From Meghimatium bilineatum (lineage: Eukaryota; Mollusca; Gastropoda; Stylommatophora; Philomycidae), in the NCBI GenBank assembly GCA_034231615.1, contig CM067298.1:23963934-24027933 (forward strand): a stretch of 64,000 nt of DNA, read 5' to 3'. Below, one piece after another: positions 44,580-56,749 of this stretch (within the stretch, counting starts at the first letter, position 1; each line of letters begins with the position of its first letter). A program made the position numbers and the translations under genes. The notes under the pieces were generated by a model that worked only from the letters and a program-made list of their open reading frames with translations, searched no databases and was not told the origin of the DNA.

Positions 44580-47500
44580 ATGCTAGTCGGTCTGTATATC
44601 AATGTTGCTGCATGTTAGTAGGCATGTATGTCAATGTTGCTGTATAAGCATGTATGTCAATGTTCCTGCATGTTAATAGGACTGTATGTCAATGTTGCTG
44701 CATGTTAATAGGACTGTATGTCAATGTTGCTGCATGTTAATATGACTGTATATCAATGTTGCTGCATGTTAGTAGGCATGTATGTCAATGTTGCTGTATA
44801 AGCATGTATGTCAATGTTGCTGCATGTTAGTAGGCATGTATGTCAATGTTGCTGCATGTTAGTAGGCATGTATGTCAATGTTGCTGCATGTTAGTAGGCA
44901 TGTATGTCAATGTTGCTGTATAAGCATGTATGCCAATGTTGCTGCATGTTAGTAGGTCTGAATGTCAATGTTGCTGCATGTTAGTAGTCATGTATGTCAA
45001 TGTTGCTGCATGTTAGTAGGCATGTATGTCAATGTTGCTGCATGTTAGTAGGCATGTATGTCAATGTTGCTGTAAAAGCATGTATGTCAATGTTGCTGCA
45101 TGTTAGTAGTCATGTATGTCAATGTTGCTGCATGTTAGTAGGCATGTATGTCAATGTTGCTGCATGTTAGTAGGCATGTATGTCAATGTTGCTGTATAAG
45201 CATGTATGTCAATGTTGCTGCATGTTAGTAGGCATGTATGTCAATGTTGCTGCATGTTAGTAGGCATGTATGTCAATGTTGCTGCATGTTAGTAGCCATG
45301 TATGTCAATGTTGCTGTATAAGCATGTATGCCAATGTTGCTGCATGTTAGTAGGTCTGAATGTCAATGTTGCTGCATGTTAGTAGTCATGTATGTCAATG
45401 TTGCTGCATGTTAGTAGGCATGTATGTCAATGTTGCTGCATGTTAGTAGGCATGTATGTCAATGTTGCTGTAAAAGCATGTATGTCAATGTTGCTGCATG
45501 TTAGTAGTCATGTATGTCAATGTTGCTGCATGTTAGTAGGCATGTATGTCAATGTTGCTGCATGTTAGTAGGCATGTATGTCAATGTTGCTGTATAAGCA
45601 TGTATGTCAATGTTGCTGCATGTTAGTAGTCATGTATGTCAATGTTGCTGCATGTTAGTAGTCATGTATGTCAATGTTGCTGCATGTTAGTAGTCATGTA
45701 TGTCAATGTTGCTGCATGTTAGTAGGCATGTATGTCAATGTTGCTGCATGTTAGTAGGCATGTATGTCAATGTTGCTGCATGTTAGTAGGCATGTATGTC
45801 AATGTTGCTGCATGTTAGTAGGCATGTATGTCAATGTTGCTGTATAAGCATGTATGCCAATGTTGCTGCATGTTAGTAGGTCTGAATGTCAATGTTGCTG
45901 CATGTTAGTAGTCATGTATGTCAATGTTGCTGCATGTTAGTAGGCATGTATGTCAATGTTGCTGCATGTTAGTAGGCATGTATGTCAATGTTGCTGTATA
46001 AGCATGTATGTCAATGTTGCTGCATGTTAGTAGTCATGTATGTCAATGTTGCTGCATGTTAGTAGGCATGTATGTCAATGTTGCTGCATGTTAGTAGGCA
46101 TGTATGTCAATGTTGCTGTATAAGCATGTATGTCAATGTTGCTGCATGTTAGTAGTCATGTATGTCAATGTTGCTGCATGTTAGTAGGCATGTATGTCAA
46201 TGTTGCTGCATGTTAGTAGGCATGTATGTCAATGTTGCTGCATGTTAGTAGGCATGTATGTCAATGTTGCTGTATAAGCATGTATGCCAATGTTGCTGCA
46301 TGTTAGTAGGTCTGAATGTCAATGTTGCTGCATGTTAGTAGTCATGTATGTCAATGTTGCTGCATGTTAGTAGTCATGTATGTCAATGTTGCTGCATACT
46401 AGTAGGCATGTATGTCAATGTTGCTGCATACTAGTAGGCATGTATGTCAATGTTGCTGCATGTTAGTAGTCATGTATGTCAATGTTGCTGCATACTAGTA
46501 GTCATGTATGTCAATGTTGCTGCATGCTAGTAGTCATGTATGTCAATGTTGCTGCATGTTAGTAGTCATGTATGTCAATGTTGCTGCATGATAGTAGTCA
46601 TGTATGTCAATGTTGCTGCATGTTAGTAGTCATGTATGTCAATGTTGCTGCATACTAGTAGTCATGTATGTCAATGTTGCTGCATGTTAGTAGTCATGTA
46701 TGTCAATGTTGCTGCATGTTAGTAGTCATGTATGTCAATGTTGCTGCATGTTAGTAGGCATGTATGTCAATGTTGCTGCATACTAGTAGTCATGTATGTC
46801 AATGTTGCTGCATGTTAGTAGTCATGTATGTCAATGTTGCTGCATGTTAGTAGGCATGTATGTCAATGTTGCTGTATAAGCATGTATGTCAATGTTCCTG
46901 CATGTTAATAGGACTGTATGTCAATGTTGCTGCATGTTAATAGGACTGTATGTCAATGTTTCTGCATGTTAATATGACTGTATATCAATGTTGCTGCATG
47001 TTAGTAGGCATGTATGTCAATGTTGCTGTATAAGCATGTATGTCAATGTTGCTGCATGTTAGTAGGCATGTATGTCAATGTTGCTGCATGTTAGTAGGCA
47101 TGTATGTCAATGTTGCTGCATGTTAGTAGGCATGTATGTCAATGTTGCTGTATAAGCATGTATGCCAATGTTGCTGCATGTTAGTAGGTCTGAATGTCAA
47201 TGTTGCTGCATGTTAGTAGTCATGTATGTCAATGTTGCTGCATGTTAGTAGGCATGTATGTCAATGTTGCTGCATGTTAGTAGGCATGTATGTCAATGTT
47301 GCTGTATAAGCATGTATGTCAATGTTGCTGCATGTTAGTAGTCATGTATGTCAATGTTGCTGCATGTTAGTAGGCATGTATGTCAATGTTGCTGCATGTT
47401 AGTAGGCATGTATGTCAATGTTGCTGTATAAGCATGTATGTCAATGTTGCTGCATGTTAGTAGTCATGTATGTCAATGTTGCTGCATGTTAGTAGTCATG

Positions 47501-48890
47501 TATGTCAATGTTGCTGCATGTTAGTAGTCATGTATGTCAATGTTGCTGCATGTTAGTAGGCATGTATGTCAATGTTGCTGCATGTTAGTAGGCATGTATG
47601 TCAATGTTGCTGCATGTTAGTAGGCATGTATGTCAATGTTGCTGCATGTTAGTAGGCATGTATGTCAATGTTGCTGTATAAGCATGTATGCCAATGTTGC
47701 TGCATGTTAGTAGGTCTGAATGTCAATGTTGCTGCATGTTAGTAGTCATGTATGTCAATGTTGCTGCATGTTAGTAGGCATGTATGTCAATGTTGCTGCA
47801 TGTTAGTAGGCATGTATGTCAATGTTGCTGTATAAGCATGTATGTCAATGTTGCTGCATGTTAGTAGTCATGTATGTCAATGTTGCTGCATGTTAGTAGG
47901 CATGTATGTCAATGTTGCTGCATGTTAGTAGGCATGTATGTCAATGTTGCTGTATAAGCATGTATGTCAATGTTGCTGCATGTTAGTAGTCATGTATGTC
48001 AATGTTGCTGCATGTTAGTAGGCATGTATGTCAATGTTGCTGCATGTTAGTAGGCATGTATGTCAATGTTGCTGCATGTTAGTAGGCATGTATGTCAATG
48101 TTGCTGTATAAGCATGTATGCCAATGTTGCTGCATGTTAGTAGGTCTGAATGTCAATGTTGCTGCATGTTAGTAGTCATGTATGTCAATGTTGCTGCATG
48201 TTAGTAGTCATGTATGTCAATGTTGCTGCATACTAGTAGGCATGTATGTCAATGTTGCTGCATACTAGTAGGCATGTGTGTCAATATTGCTGCATGTTAG
48301 TAGGTCTGAATGTCAATGTTGCTGCATGTTAGTAGGCATGTATGTCAATGTTGCTGCATGCTAGTAGTCATGTATGTCAATGTTGCTGCATGTTAGTAGT
48401 CATGTATGTCAATGTTGCTGCATACTAGTAGTCATGTATGTCAATGTTGCTGCATGCTAGTAGTCATGTATGTCAATGTTGCTGCATGTTAGTAGTCATG
48501 TATGTCAATGTTGCTGCATGATAGTAGTCATGTATGTCAATGTTGCTGCATGTTAGTAGTCATGTATGTCAATGTTGCTGCATACTAGTAGTCATGTATG
48601 TCAATGTTGCTGCATGTTAGTAGTCATGTATGTCAATGTTGCTGCATGTTAGTAGTCATGTATGTCAATGTTGCTGCATGTTAGTAGTCATGTATGTCAA
48701 TGTTGCTGCATACTAGTAGTCATGTATGTCAATGTTGCTGCATGTTAGTAGTCATGTATGTCAATGTTGCTGCATGTTAGTAGTCATGTATGTCAATGTT
48801 GCTGCATACTAGTAGGCATGTATGTCAATGTTGCTGCATGCTAGTAGTCATGTGTGTCAATATTGCTGCATGTTAGTAGGCATGTGTGTT
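44580..48890. repeat. 32-bp minisatellite, ~135 units, 4.3 kb, higher-order structure
   Basis: The main unit is CATGTATGTCAATGTTGCTG + CATGTTAGTAGG (32 bp). A 26-bp unit carrying TATAAG in place of CATGTTAGTAGG recurs at semi-regular intervals. Marker variants (TTAATAGGACTGTATGTC, TCTGAATGTC, CATACTAGTAG, CATGATAG) appear in the same order twice: from 44640 and again from about 46872, offset 2232 bp at the start and about 1834 bp later. There are no long open frames. Confidence 0.97.
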
Positions 48891-49101
48891 AATAGTCAAA
48901 TCTGCAGACTTTCCTCATGCTGATGATACACATATAACTATGCAGCTAAACAAACAGTTATTTCTAGTTTCTATAAACGTATATCGCGATATCTTTCGCA
49001 TCACATTTTTCCTGGCATGTTTTCTTCTTTCCATGTGATAGTATTATTGTTGCTGTCACGGCTTTAATCTGGTTATAACTCTCTTCTCTCTCTCACTCTC
49101 T

Positions 49102-49103
<2 letters not shown>
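48891..49103. other. Unassigned, ends in (CT)n
   Basis: Array edge followed by AT-rich sequence and a CTCTCTCT run at 49081-49103. Confidence 0.4.

Positions 49104-49190
<87 letters not shown>
49104..49190. repeat. (TA)n microsatellite
   Basis: Uninterrupted TA dinucleotides. Confidence 0.98.
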
Positions 49191-49191
<1 letters not shown>

Positions 49192-49194
49192 CTT

Positions 49195-49640
49195 ATCTTT
49201 CCATCGGCTACTTACAGTTATGAGACCTGGGCAATGACAGGGGGGGGGGGGGTAAGGAAAATATTTTATATTAAATACTATTGAAAGGTCCTAAGATACC
49301 ATGGACAGAGAGAAGACCCAAAGAATTCAGTAAAGAACTGAACACAGAAAACGATTGGCTCATCAAAACTATCACGAAAAAACCGCAAGCTAACATATTA
49401 TGTTAATGTTAAAAGATATAAATGGTTAGGAAGATTAATTATTGAGGCAAATTTTCTAGGGTGAAAAATAAGACGTCGAGAGAAACGGGACAACGGAAGG
49501 CGTTTTTGAAATATGATACTGGAAGAAAAATGGCAGCTTGAACTGAACCAAGAGGTTTACAGAGAAACACTGGCAATAACGTTCTACAAAGGACGAATAA
49601 CAAACGACGAAGTACTGTTTCACATCTTGTTCATTGTGCT
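49195..49640 (+). mobile_element. LINE C-terminal remnant
   Basis: Frames give TYSYETWAMTG near 49210, KYKWLGRLIIEANFLG near 49420, then GRRRF and LEEKWQLELNQEVYRETLAI. This is the usual order after an RT domain (ETW, then W-x-G-x-L, then the basic segment). The family is uncertain. A G-run at 49241-49251 and several stops lie within. Confidence 0.5.
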
Positions 49641-50189
49641 CATTAATTAGCCAACCACGACTTGCCATAAGGTTTAAGATTAGTGTCTCCATCAATACGT
49701 AGTTCGTAGTAATATTATTCCTTGATCTACTCAGATCATGGGCACTGATATCACTTTTTTCCTGATAGATGTATCGATCAGGCAAATTTGTGTGTGTGTG
49801 TAAAATCATGTCACAAGTAACAAGTGAACTGAAACTTTGATCGGTCACTTCAGCTTTTTCCGATGCACTTTTCCCGTATTTCCAGACGATAGTATTGTTT
49901 TTATGCTATAAGAAATATGAACTAGATCAAAATGATTGAACCAACAATCACTCATGTGGGTTCCGGAGGGAAAAAGAAAATATAGGAACATCTAAAGCTA
50001 CCCTAAAAACATCATAGGCCGCCATTTTTCATTTTGAACCACAATTCGTATAAATCTATAAATAATAATAAGTCTGAGATGCTATTCTTGTCTGTAAGTG
50101 AAATATCCATTTATTTCAAAATGTAGTCTTTAAAAAGTGGTTGAAATTTGAAACGTTTTATAAAATATACATTTGAGACAATAATACCA
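49641..50189. other. No gene recognised
   Basis: The minus-strand frame at 49456-49848 overlaps the LINE remnant antisense and shows no domain. Confidence 0.35.
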
Positions 50190-52162
50190 TAGTGGGGTGA
50201 AATATACAGCATTTGGGGAGAAATAGAACTAATGAAGGTGAGAAATGGACCATAAGTAGGAGAAATAGTCCAAGAAAATCAATTAATACAATTGTATATT
50301 ATCAAAGGATATCTTGAAACTTAGGTAGCTTTCTGTTCTTTTTGTACACTTGTAGCAAATAGGCTGTGGTAAAATTGCTTTAATTTGACTAATTTTAACA
50401 GTCCCTATATCTTCTACAGTAAACCAAAAAAAACTTATCAAACATTTTCCTACTTTTTCTTAAAAAGATTATTTCCACATCACCATCTTCATCTTTACGC
50501 TGCATGACTTTCCCAATTAAATATTTTGTTCTCTTTCCTGTCTGAAACTAAACACAACATATAGACCAAGATTTATATCTGTACTTTCTACACCATCCAT
50601 CCTAATATTGTTGTTTTCATCATCACTATCTCGCCCAGTGTCAGACACGTCAGAATCTGTGTCATCATCATCATGTGGTATATTGTCAGTATAATCATCA
50701 GAATCACTGATATTTACTTCAAGCACAAAATGTGATTATTGGCTTTTGATATGTAACATTCTTTGTATTTTCTGATCTGCATTCCAATTTCATTTCCATC
50801 ATTGCTGGAGACAATGTTGCCAGTATTGCTTTTCCACGTTTTCTTACTCGATTGCTTTCCTTACGAGGAGCAGCCTTAGGATATCCTTTAAATAATTCAG
50901 GAGGAGAAAATGCTATTAAAGCGTTTCAAGCGTGCAGAAACAATGCAGCACATTGTGACAAGTTCACCTCGCTCTCTTGATGTGATTTGCCCAACCAGTT
51001 TGATACCACGTGGTGCAATGACTAGGAACATATTGTACTGTTTCATCAGTTTCCGTGTCATCAGTTACTGTTTCATCATATTTTACCAGTTTCATCAAGA
51101 TTGTAAATCTGAGCCATACTTACATTCAGTGTTGTATATGAGACCTGTAGTAAATTTTCAAAGTTTGCAACATTGTGTCTATTAAATGCAGCTGTTCGTG
51201 CCAATGATGTTGCTTCTGGCTGTCTTATTGACAATTGCCAATGTCGCTTCAGAAAGCCATAAAGCCATTCTCTACCTGTCATTGAGTTTTCAATCCATGT
51301 TTGTCTACATTTCAAACGATTTAATGTTGTCATTTCAAAGTCAAGAGTACGAGCACTTTTTGGAGTTAACCCGTGAAACATTCTGGAACCATTATAAAGC
51401 TAATTGACCAGATTCTCTTCCTGTTCATGATTAAAAATCTGACTGTGTTGATAATTTGGGGTGAGTCTAATTACCGACAATTTTGACTTTTAATATTGGT
51501 TATCAGTGTTGTACGATCTATTGCATATTCCCTGGAAGCTTGTCTAACAGGCATATCATCTGTAACGGCAGTCACTGCAGCTCTCATAATTGACTCTGGT
51601 ACTTTGCCTTGATCTGTTTTCCTCTGGTAAATACGGGTTATGTTTTTACTGAGAAAGAAAATATATAAAATAGGATTAGATTGGAAGTTTCATATAGTTT
51701 CAATGTATTTCTTCAATTGTTTAAACAAACTAAGATCTAAAAATTATTTGTGATTAATTTCTAATGAAATACTGAAACCTTTCCATGTGTTGGGAGAAAT
51801 GGTCCAATGACGGTCCATTTCCCCCGCAGGTATTCAAATAGAAAAATATCACACACACTCTAAAATTTCTTAATTGTTTGGCATAAAGAACATTATTTAC
51901 GTAGGAAAATAATCATTCTGTATATAAAATAACTTACCATGCAATCAGCAAAACAGCAACGAAAATTGAACTTGAAATGTCACGTCAAAGACCCAACTTT
52001 TTCCTTGGTGAAAATGTCATCACGGATTGTGAAAATTCACGCCGGCCGGACGTTGTTTTTTCATTATGGTCCAAATTAATATGGACCATTAGTTTTTTAG
52101 ATACAAAGGGGAAGAGGGGGGGGGTCTAATTTTCCTAGCGGTCTATATCTCCCCATTCTTCC
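50190..52162 (-). mobile_element. Decayed pogo/Tigger-like DNA transposon
   Basis: The minus strand in order: a psq/CENP-B-type helix-turn-helix (ESIMRAAVTAVTDDMPVRQA, then SREYAIDRTTL) near 51620-51510; an open frame at 51381-51076 with WLYGFLKRHWQLSIRQPEAT, SLARTAAFNRHNV and IYNLDETG (DDE domain start); VGQITSRERGELVTMCCIVS near 50990; an acidic tail (DDDDTDSDVSDTGRDSDDE) near 50660; and a C-terminal domain with KVMQRKDEDGDVEIIFLRKS. Candidate imperfect TIRs: TGGGGTGAAATATACAGCA near 50195 and, reverse-complemented, TGGGGAGATATAGACCGCT near 52150. Several frameshifts and at least one internal stop; inactive. The order argues against a domesticated gene. Confidence 0.7.
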
Positions 52163-52954
52163 CTACTTAAAGAAGAGGACATTATGTGCTACAAGACAAT
52201 ATTAGAACGTAGAAACAGCGGACCGCAACATATGAGGAATCAAAACCTCTGCCCTATGTGCCGCCTGTGACACGAAATTAACCAACTAACTATAAGAAAT
52301 ATAATCAATGATCTATGGCGATGATAGATGCGACTCACAAGACGAATCTGAGCCACAAAACCTTCCACAATATGTACAATAGTACTTTCGCACAACGCAA
52401 GGTCCATCAGCTTTGCAATGAATGCACATACTATCAGAGTACAATATCCTATAGGTCCTAGGAATATCATGGACAGCGAGAAGGTCTTTCTAATCTCTTG
52501 CTATAGTCTGATTGCACGTTCATGGACATAGTGAAGATCCTTCGCACGTTCATGGACATAGGGAAGATCCTTCTAATCCCCTGCTATACTCTGATGGTAC
52601 GCTCATTGTAATGCCTTGTATTTTAGGTAAGTACTATTCTTATACAGTTTTACAGTACCTCGCTTACTATTCACATTATGTACAATGAAACACAGGTTCA
52701 CTTGTACCATCGTGTACTGTTGTGTAACTTTTTAAACGTGCAGCTCTTGAACTATCTTTGATCACGTTTTCCTCTGTCTTTATACCATTCCTAATCTTTC
52801 TGTGCAAGACCATCCATGGCAACCTGTTTCCATAATTCAAAATAATAGCTTGCATTGCTATGTAATCACACTTTTTTTTATTTTGCTATGTAATGACACC
52901 TTTCTTCGTGTTCTTATCGAATACTACAGAATATATCATCATTATGATCATCAT
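52163..52954. other. No gene recognised
   Basis: Contains a duplicated phrase, GCACGTTCATGGACATAG, at about 52513 and 52543 (30-bp spacing). The rest is unassigned. Confidence 0.4.
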
Positions 52955-54034
52955 CATCTCTGTCCCCAAGTAACATGGGGAAGTGACAGTTGTTCTTACA
53001 GAACATATCATCTCTGTCCCCAAGTAACATGGGGAAGTGACAGTTGTTCTTACAGAACATATCATCTCTGTCTCCAAGTAACATGGGGAAGTGACAGTTG
53101 TTCTTACAGAACATATCATCTCTGTCCCCAAGTAACATGGGGAAGTGACAGTTGTTCTTACAGAACATATCATCTCTGTCTCCAAGTAACATGGGGAAGT
53201 GACAGTTGTTCTTACAGAACATATCATCTCTGTCCCCAAGTAACATGGGGAAGTGACAGTTGTTCTTACAGAACATATCATCTCTGTCCCCAAGTAACAT
53301 GGGGAAGTGACAGTTGTTCTTACAGAATATATCATCTCTGTCCCCAAGTAACATGGGGAAGTGACAGTTGTTCTTACAGAACATATCATCTCTGTCCCCA
53401 AGTAACATGGGGAAGTGACAGTTGTTCTTACAGAACATATCACCTCTGTCCCCAAGTAACATGGGGAAATGACAGTTGTTCTTACAGAACATATCATCTC
53501 TGTCCCCAAGTAACATGGGGAAGTGACAGTTGTTCTTACAGAACATATCATCTCTGTCCCCAAGTAACATGGGGAAGTGACAGTTGTTCTTACAGAACAT
53601 ATCATCTCTGTCCCCAAGTAACATGGGGAAGTGACAGTTGTTCTTACAGAACATATCACCTCTGTCTCCAAGTAACATGGGGAAGTGACAGTTGTTCTTA
53701 CAGAACATATCATCTCTGTCCCCAAGTAACATGGGGAAGTGACAGTTGTTCTTACAGAACATATCACCTCTGTCCCCAAGTAACATGGGGAAATGACAGT
53801 TGTTCTTACAGAACATATCATCTCTGTCCCCAAGTAACATGGGGAAGTGACAGTTGTTCTTACAGAACATATCATCTCTGTCCCCAAGTAACATGGGGAA
53901 GTGACAGTTGTTCTTACAGAACATATCATCTCTGTCCCCAAGTAACATGGGGAAGTGACAGTTGTTCTTACAGAACATATCACCTCTGTCCCCAAGTAAC
54001 ATGGGGAAGTGACAGTTGTTCTTACAGAACATAT
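52955..54034. repeat. 54-bp minisatellite, 20 near-identical copies
   Basis: The unit ATCATCTCTGTCCCCAAGTA + ACATGGGGAAGTGACAGTTG + TTCTTACAGAACAT has period 54 bp. Only a handful of substitutions occur (CACCTCTG, GTCTCC, GAAATGACAG, AATATATC). The period is 18 codons without stops in one plus and two minus frames. Frames of 434, 369 and 372 codons therefore appear and should not be annotated as genes. CCCCA...TGGGG gives each unit a small inverted repeat. Confidence 0.97.
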
Positions 54035-54675
54035 CGAATATATAATATAATATTGAACATAGTTGTATATATAATTATTTTTGGTCTTCGATTCTATACA
54101 TCATAGAAATGTCACTCGACAACTAATTATCTCTAAATGTATGGACAAGTGACCCCTCGAATTCTTGTTCTAAGAGAGATTTAAGAAACGATGGTGAGAT
54201 TTGAGAAGTGACCCGTTACCAGAAGAGATTTCATTCTGAGGGGGCACACATACAATGAAGAATGACAGCCATTTATTACAATGTCGTAACGGAGTTGTCT
54301 CTCATTCGTCAGACAGTTGCAACACATCATTAGGAACAGCGCATTGCGTTACGTCCGAAATATGGCACTCGTATTACAGTCAAAGTGAAAGACAGCTCGA
54401 TTCCTCCATGTAGCAATCGTGTTTGTGAAACTGAATAATGTGTCGACTGAGGTGACCAGGCGAGTCACAGACAATAGAATGTGTACGTTTGAAAAGTTGG
54501 AAGACAAAAAAGAGTGCAAAATAGTAAATGATAGAGCATCTGAAAGAAAGGAAATAGGAAATACGGATTATTTTATTTTATTAAAGAAGAACGCTATCTC
54601 GGCGTGTCTGAAGAAAGACATACAGGGGTTTAATTTCAAGAACTTCAACAAAATTCATGTAATGGTGAATAAATG
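54035..54675. other. No gene supported
   Basis: An 85-codon plus frame at 54419-54676 (Lys-rich, no domain) lies directly before a SINE and lacks splice or Kozak support. Confidence 0.35.
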
Positions 54676-54685
54676 AAACACTCTA

Positions 54686-54960
54686 CACCCGTGTGTTACC
54701 GGGACGTGAAAGGGAAGCAAAGAATAGCTATACTGTTTATTTTCAATGCATGTCGTTAGAGACGACTAAGGAGGTTGTGGTGTGAGGATGGCTTCCCAAT
54801 CCCATATATATTAAAGTTACCAAAAAGTCATTCTGAAGTCGGATGTTTCCTACCGAAAGGCGGAGATATCGCAGCTAACCTCTAAACTAGGCACAACACA
54901 TTCCGTTCTCCGAACTCGACTACATCCTGCTAATTTGTTGGAGTTTGAACGAAAAAGAAG
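54686..54960 (+). mobile_element. SINE-2, full length, 10-bp target-site duplication
   Basis: AAACACTCTA is found at 54676-54685 and 54961-54970. Same landmarks as 24172-24448: CACCCGTGTGTTACCGGGAC start, GGGAAGCAAAGAATAGC, ATGTCGTTAGAGACGACTAA + GGAGG, GAAGTCGGATGT, TCCGTTCTCCGAACTCGACT and GGAGTTTGAACGAAAAAGAA tail. More mutated than the minus-strand copy. Confidence 0.9.
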
Positions 54961-54970
54961 AAACACTCTA

Positions 54971-55299
54971 AAACAATGCAAGAAACTATACAATCTTTTC
55001 TGTTGAGATGGACGAAGAACATATGGAGAAACACGAATACACTGAATTAATTTCTCTAAACATTCTGGACCCATCAAGAAACATTATAAACTCTCGGCAG
55101 TGTGCCGGATGCCTTGAGAATAAGTCTGCTACTCAGAATGGCATATGTCACGAAACACGTTTGGTATTTTACTTGGGTCACGCACTATATTTGCCTATAG
55201 TGGGTCGAGGTGCTTAGCTGCCAGTGAACCATTTCTCTAGTTCGAAGACTTAATTTTCCACTGTTTACTAGGGACAATAAATTTACTTCTCTCTATAAG
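54971..55299. other. No gene recognised
   Basis: A frame at 55008-55217 (69 codons) has no domain. Confidence 0.35.
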
Positions 55300-55430
55300 G
55301 TCGTTTTCGGCAACTGGTGTCAGGTGAGTTGGATTTTGATTGTTTTGTCCGTGTAGACGAGGTTCCTTTTGTCCTCAGTGTTGCCAATCATGTCTGGAGT
55401 CATAATCTTGGCATGTGCATTTCCCTCGAA
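55300..55430 (+). repeat. Partial RepZ copy
   Basis: TTTCGGCAACTGGTGTCAGG, GAGTTGGATTTTGATT, GTGTTGCCAATCATGTCTGG and AGTCATAATCTTGGCATG parallel the copy at 55700 (GGGCAACTGGTGTCACTCAA, AGTTGGATTTAGATT, CAATGTTGTCAATACATTC). Confidence 0.55.
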
Positions 55431-55699
55431 CTCGCCTCGTCTTCCTGTGATGGTCTTCTAATCCAACGCCAAGCATGGTCTGTGTTTTTATTTTTAGCCA
55501 TTTCTGTTTATCACCTACTATTCCCTTAGATATTACAGACCAAAATCTGTCTCTGGATGATAGTCTTCAAGGTGGGGACGGTGAGCAGAAATTTATACTT
55601 GGGTTCATAACGCCTATCTTAGACGAGCAGCTTCGTAGCCGACTAACAAATCCCGTGTAAGAAAGACGTCTGTACATTTGTGAGTCTTGACCCAAATTT
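55431..55699. other. Spacer between two RepZ copies
   Basis: No gene; frames at 55317-55529 and 55475-55660 run through repeat sequence. Confidence 0.35.
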
Positions 55700-56000
55700 A
55701 TATTTACGGCCATGTTGGGCAACTGGTGTCACTCAAGTTGGATTTAGATTTCTTTGCCCTCGAAGGCAAAACTTGCTCCCACGCAATGTTGTCAATACAT
55801 TCAGAATCTGTGTCATAACGTTGCAGTGGTCTGAGATTGTGAACGAAGAAAATGTGTTCTCAAACATTTGTTAACCGCTGTTTCTATTGCGAACTGGGAA
55901 ACTTTACTCATTCACACCCAGTAATATCTGCTCTCGGTTTCACACCCAGTAATATCTGCTCTCGGTTGACGTATCCACTACCTGTTCACATGTAGTGGAT
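55700..56000 (+). repeat. RepZ copy
   Basis: It contains GGAAACTTTACTCATTCACA, two tandem copies of CACACCCAGTAATATCTGCT CTCGGTT at 55914-55970, and CCACTACCTGTTCAC. It matches the reverse complement of 32870-33230. Confidence 0.65.
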
Positions 56001-56334
56001 CATGTTCACTGGAGCGTCCATCCTTAAATTGTATCCAGAAAATCAATTGTATATGTGAGTTAGCTCGAATGGACATTAATATGTGTAGAAATAAAGTATC
56101 CTTATGTGTCCTACAATAGTACTTACGTAAAACATAGGATTTTGAAAGTTTCACTTCAACACGACGGACTATCACTAAAGCTAAGGAGATATGAGGTATG
56201 AACAAGAATTACAATACACAAGGCATTTTCAATGTTTCGAACAGCCAAGTCTTTCTCAAGAATATTTAAAACAAAGAGTGAAAAAACAATGTTAACACCA
56301 CCGAGGCACTATTGCAGGGCTATTCAATTATATT
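56001..56334. other. No gene recognised
   Basis: Unassigned. Confidence 0.35.
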
Positions 56335-56480
56335 TACTCGGGGGCCAAAATGTAGAAAATGCGGATCATCACGGGTCAGATGTCCGAATATAGTTATATA
56401 CATTTAGTTTTTTTATAACTATTACATTGTTTTAGCAATGATACGCGGACACTTACTAGGCCTCCGCGGGCCGGATTTAT
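56335..56480. mobile_element. Partial hAT-like element, one end only
   Basis: It starts CAGGGCTATTCAATTATATT and has CTCGGGGGCCAAAATG and later GCGGGCCGGATTT. This arrangement is known from hAT-type MITEs whose ends pair around GGGCC. The right terminus is missing, and a (TA)n run (56489-56525) follows. Confidence 0.35.
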
Positions 56481-56488
56481 TATTATAC

Positions 56489-56489
56489 G

Positions 56490-56525
<36 letters not shown>
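56489..56525. repeat. (TA)n microsatellite
   Basis: TA dinucleotides, uninterrupted. Confidence 0.95.
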
Positions 56526-56529
<4 letters not shown>

Positions 56530-56749
56530 TTAAGTATTTAAAATTGGAGTTATGACACAACGAGCAGATCAATAAGTTCTCAGTCTCTTTCAGCACATTG
56601 TGAACATGAATATATTTATCGCTCCTATCAAGATAGGTTCTATAACCGAAAACATTAGGTTTGTAAAAAAAAAAACAAGATCTTCAATTATGTACTAACT
56701 GTAGAACAGTACTCAATAAAAATGATACGGAATAGTCGATAAAACACAT

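Noticed and set aside
44580-48890. CRISPR-like regular direct repeats
   Set aside because: No unique spacers between units, eukaryotic context, no cas genes; it is a minisatellite. The same applies to 34432-35313 and 27838-28952.
50517-51381. Domesticated transposase gene
   Set aside because: Frameshifts and a stop between the domains, and candidate TIRs at both ends, point to a decayed transposon.
52802-54106. 434-codon plus-strand ORF and two ~370-codon minus-strand ORFs
   Set aside because: All are products of a 54-bp tandem repeat with a period divisible by three and no stops; no start context, splice sites or domain.
54419-54676. 85-codon Lys-rich ORF before the SINE
   Set aside because: No domain or splice evidence; stops exactly where the SINE target site starts by chance.
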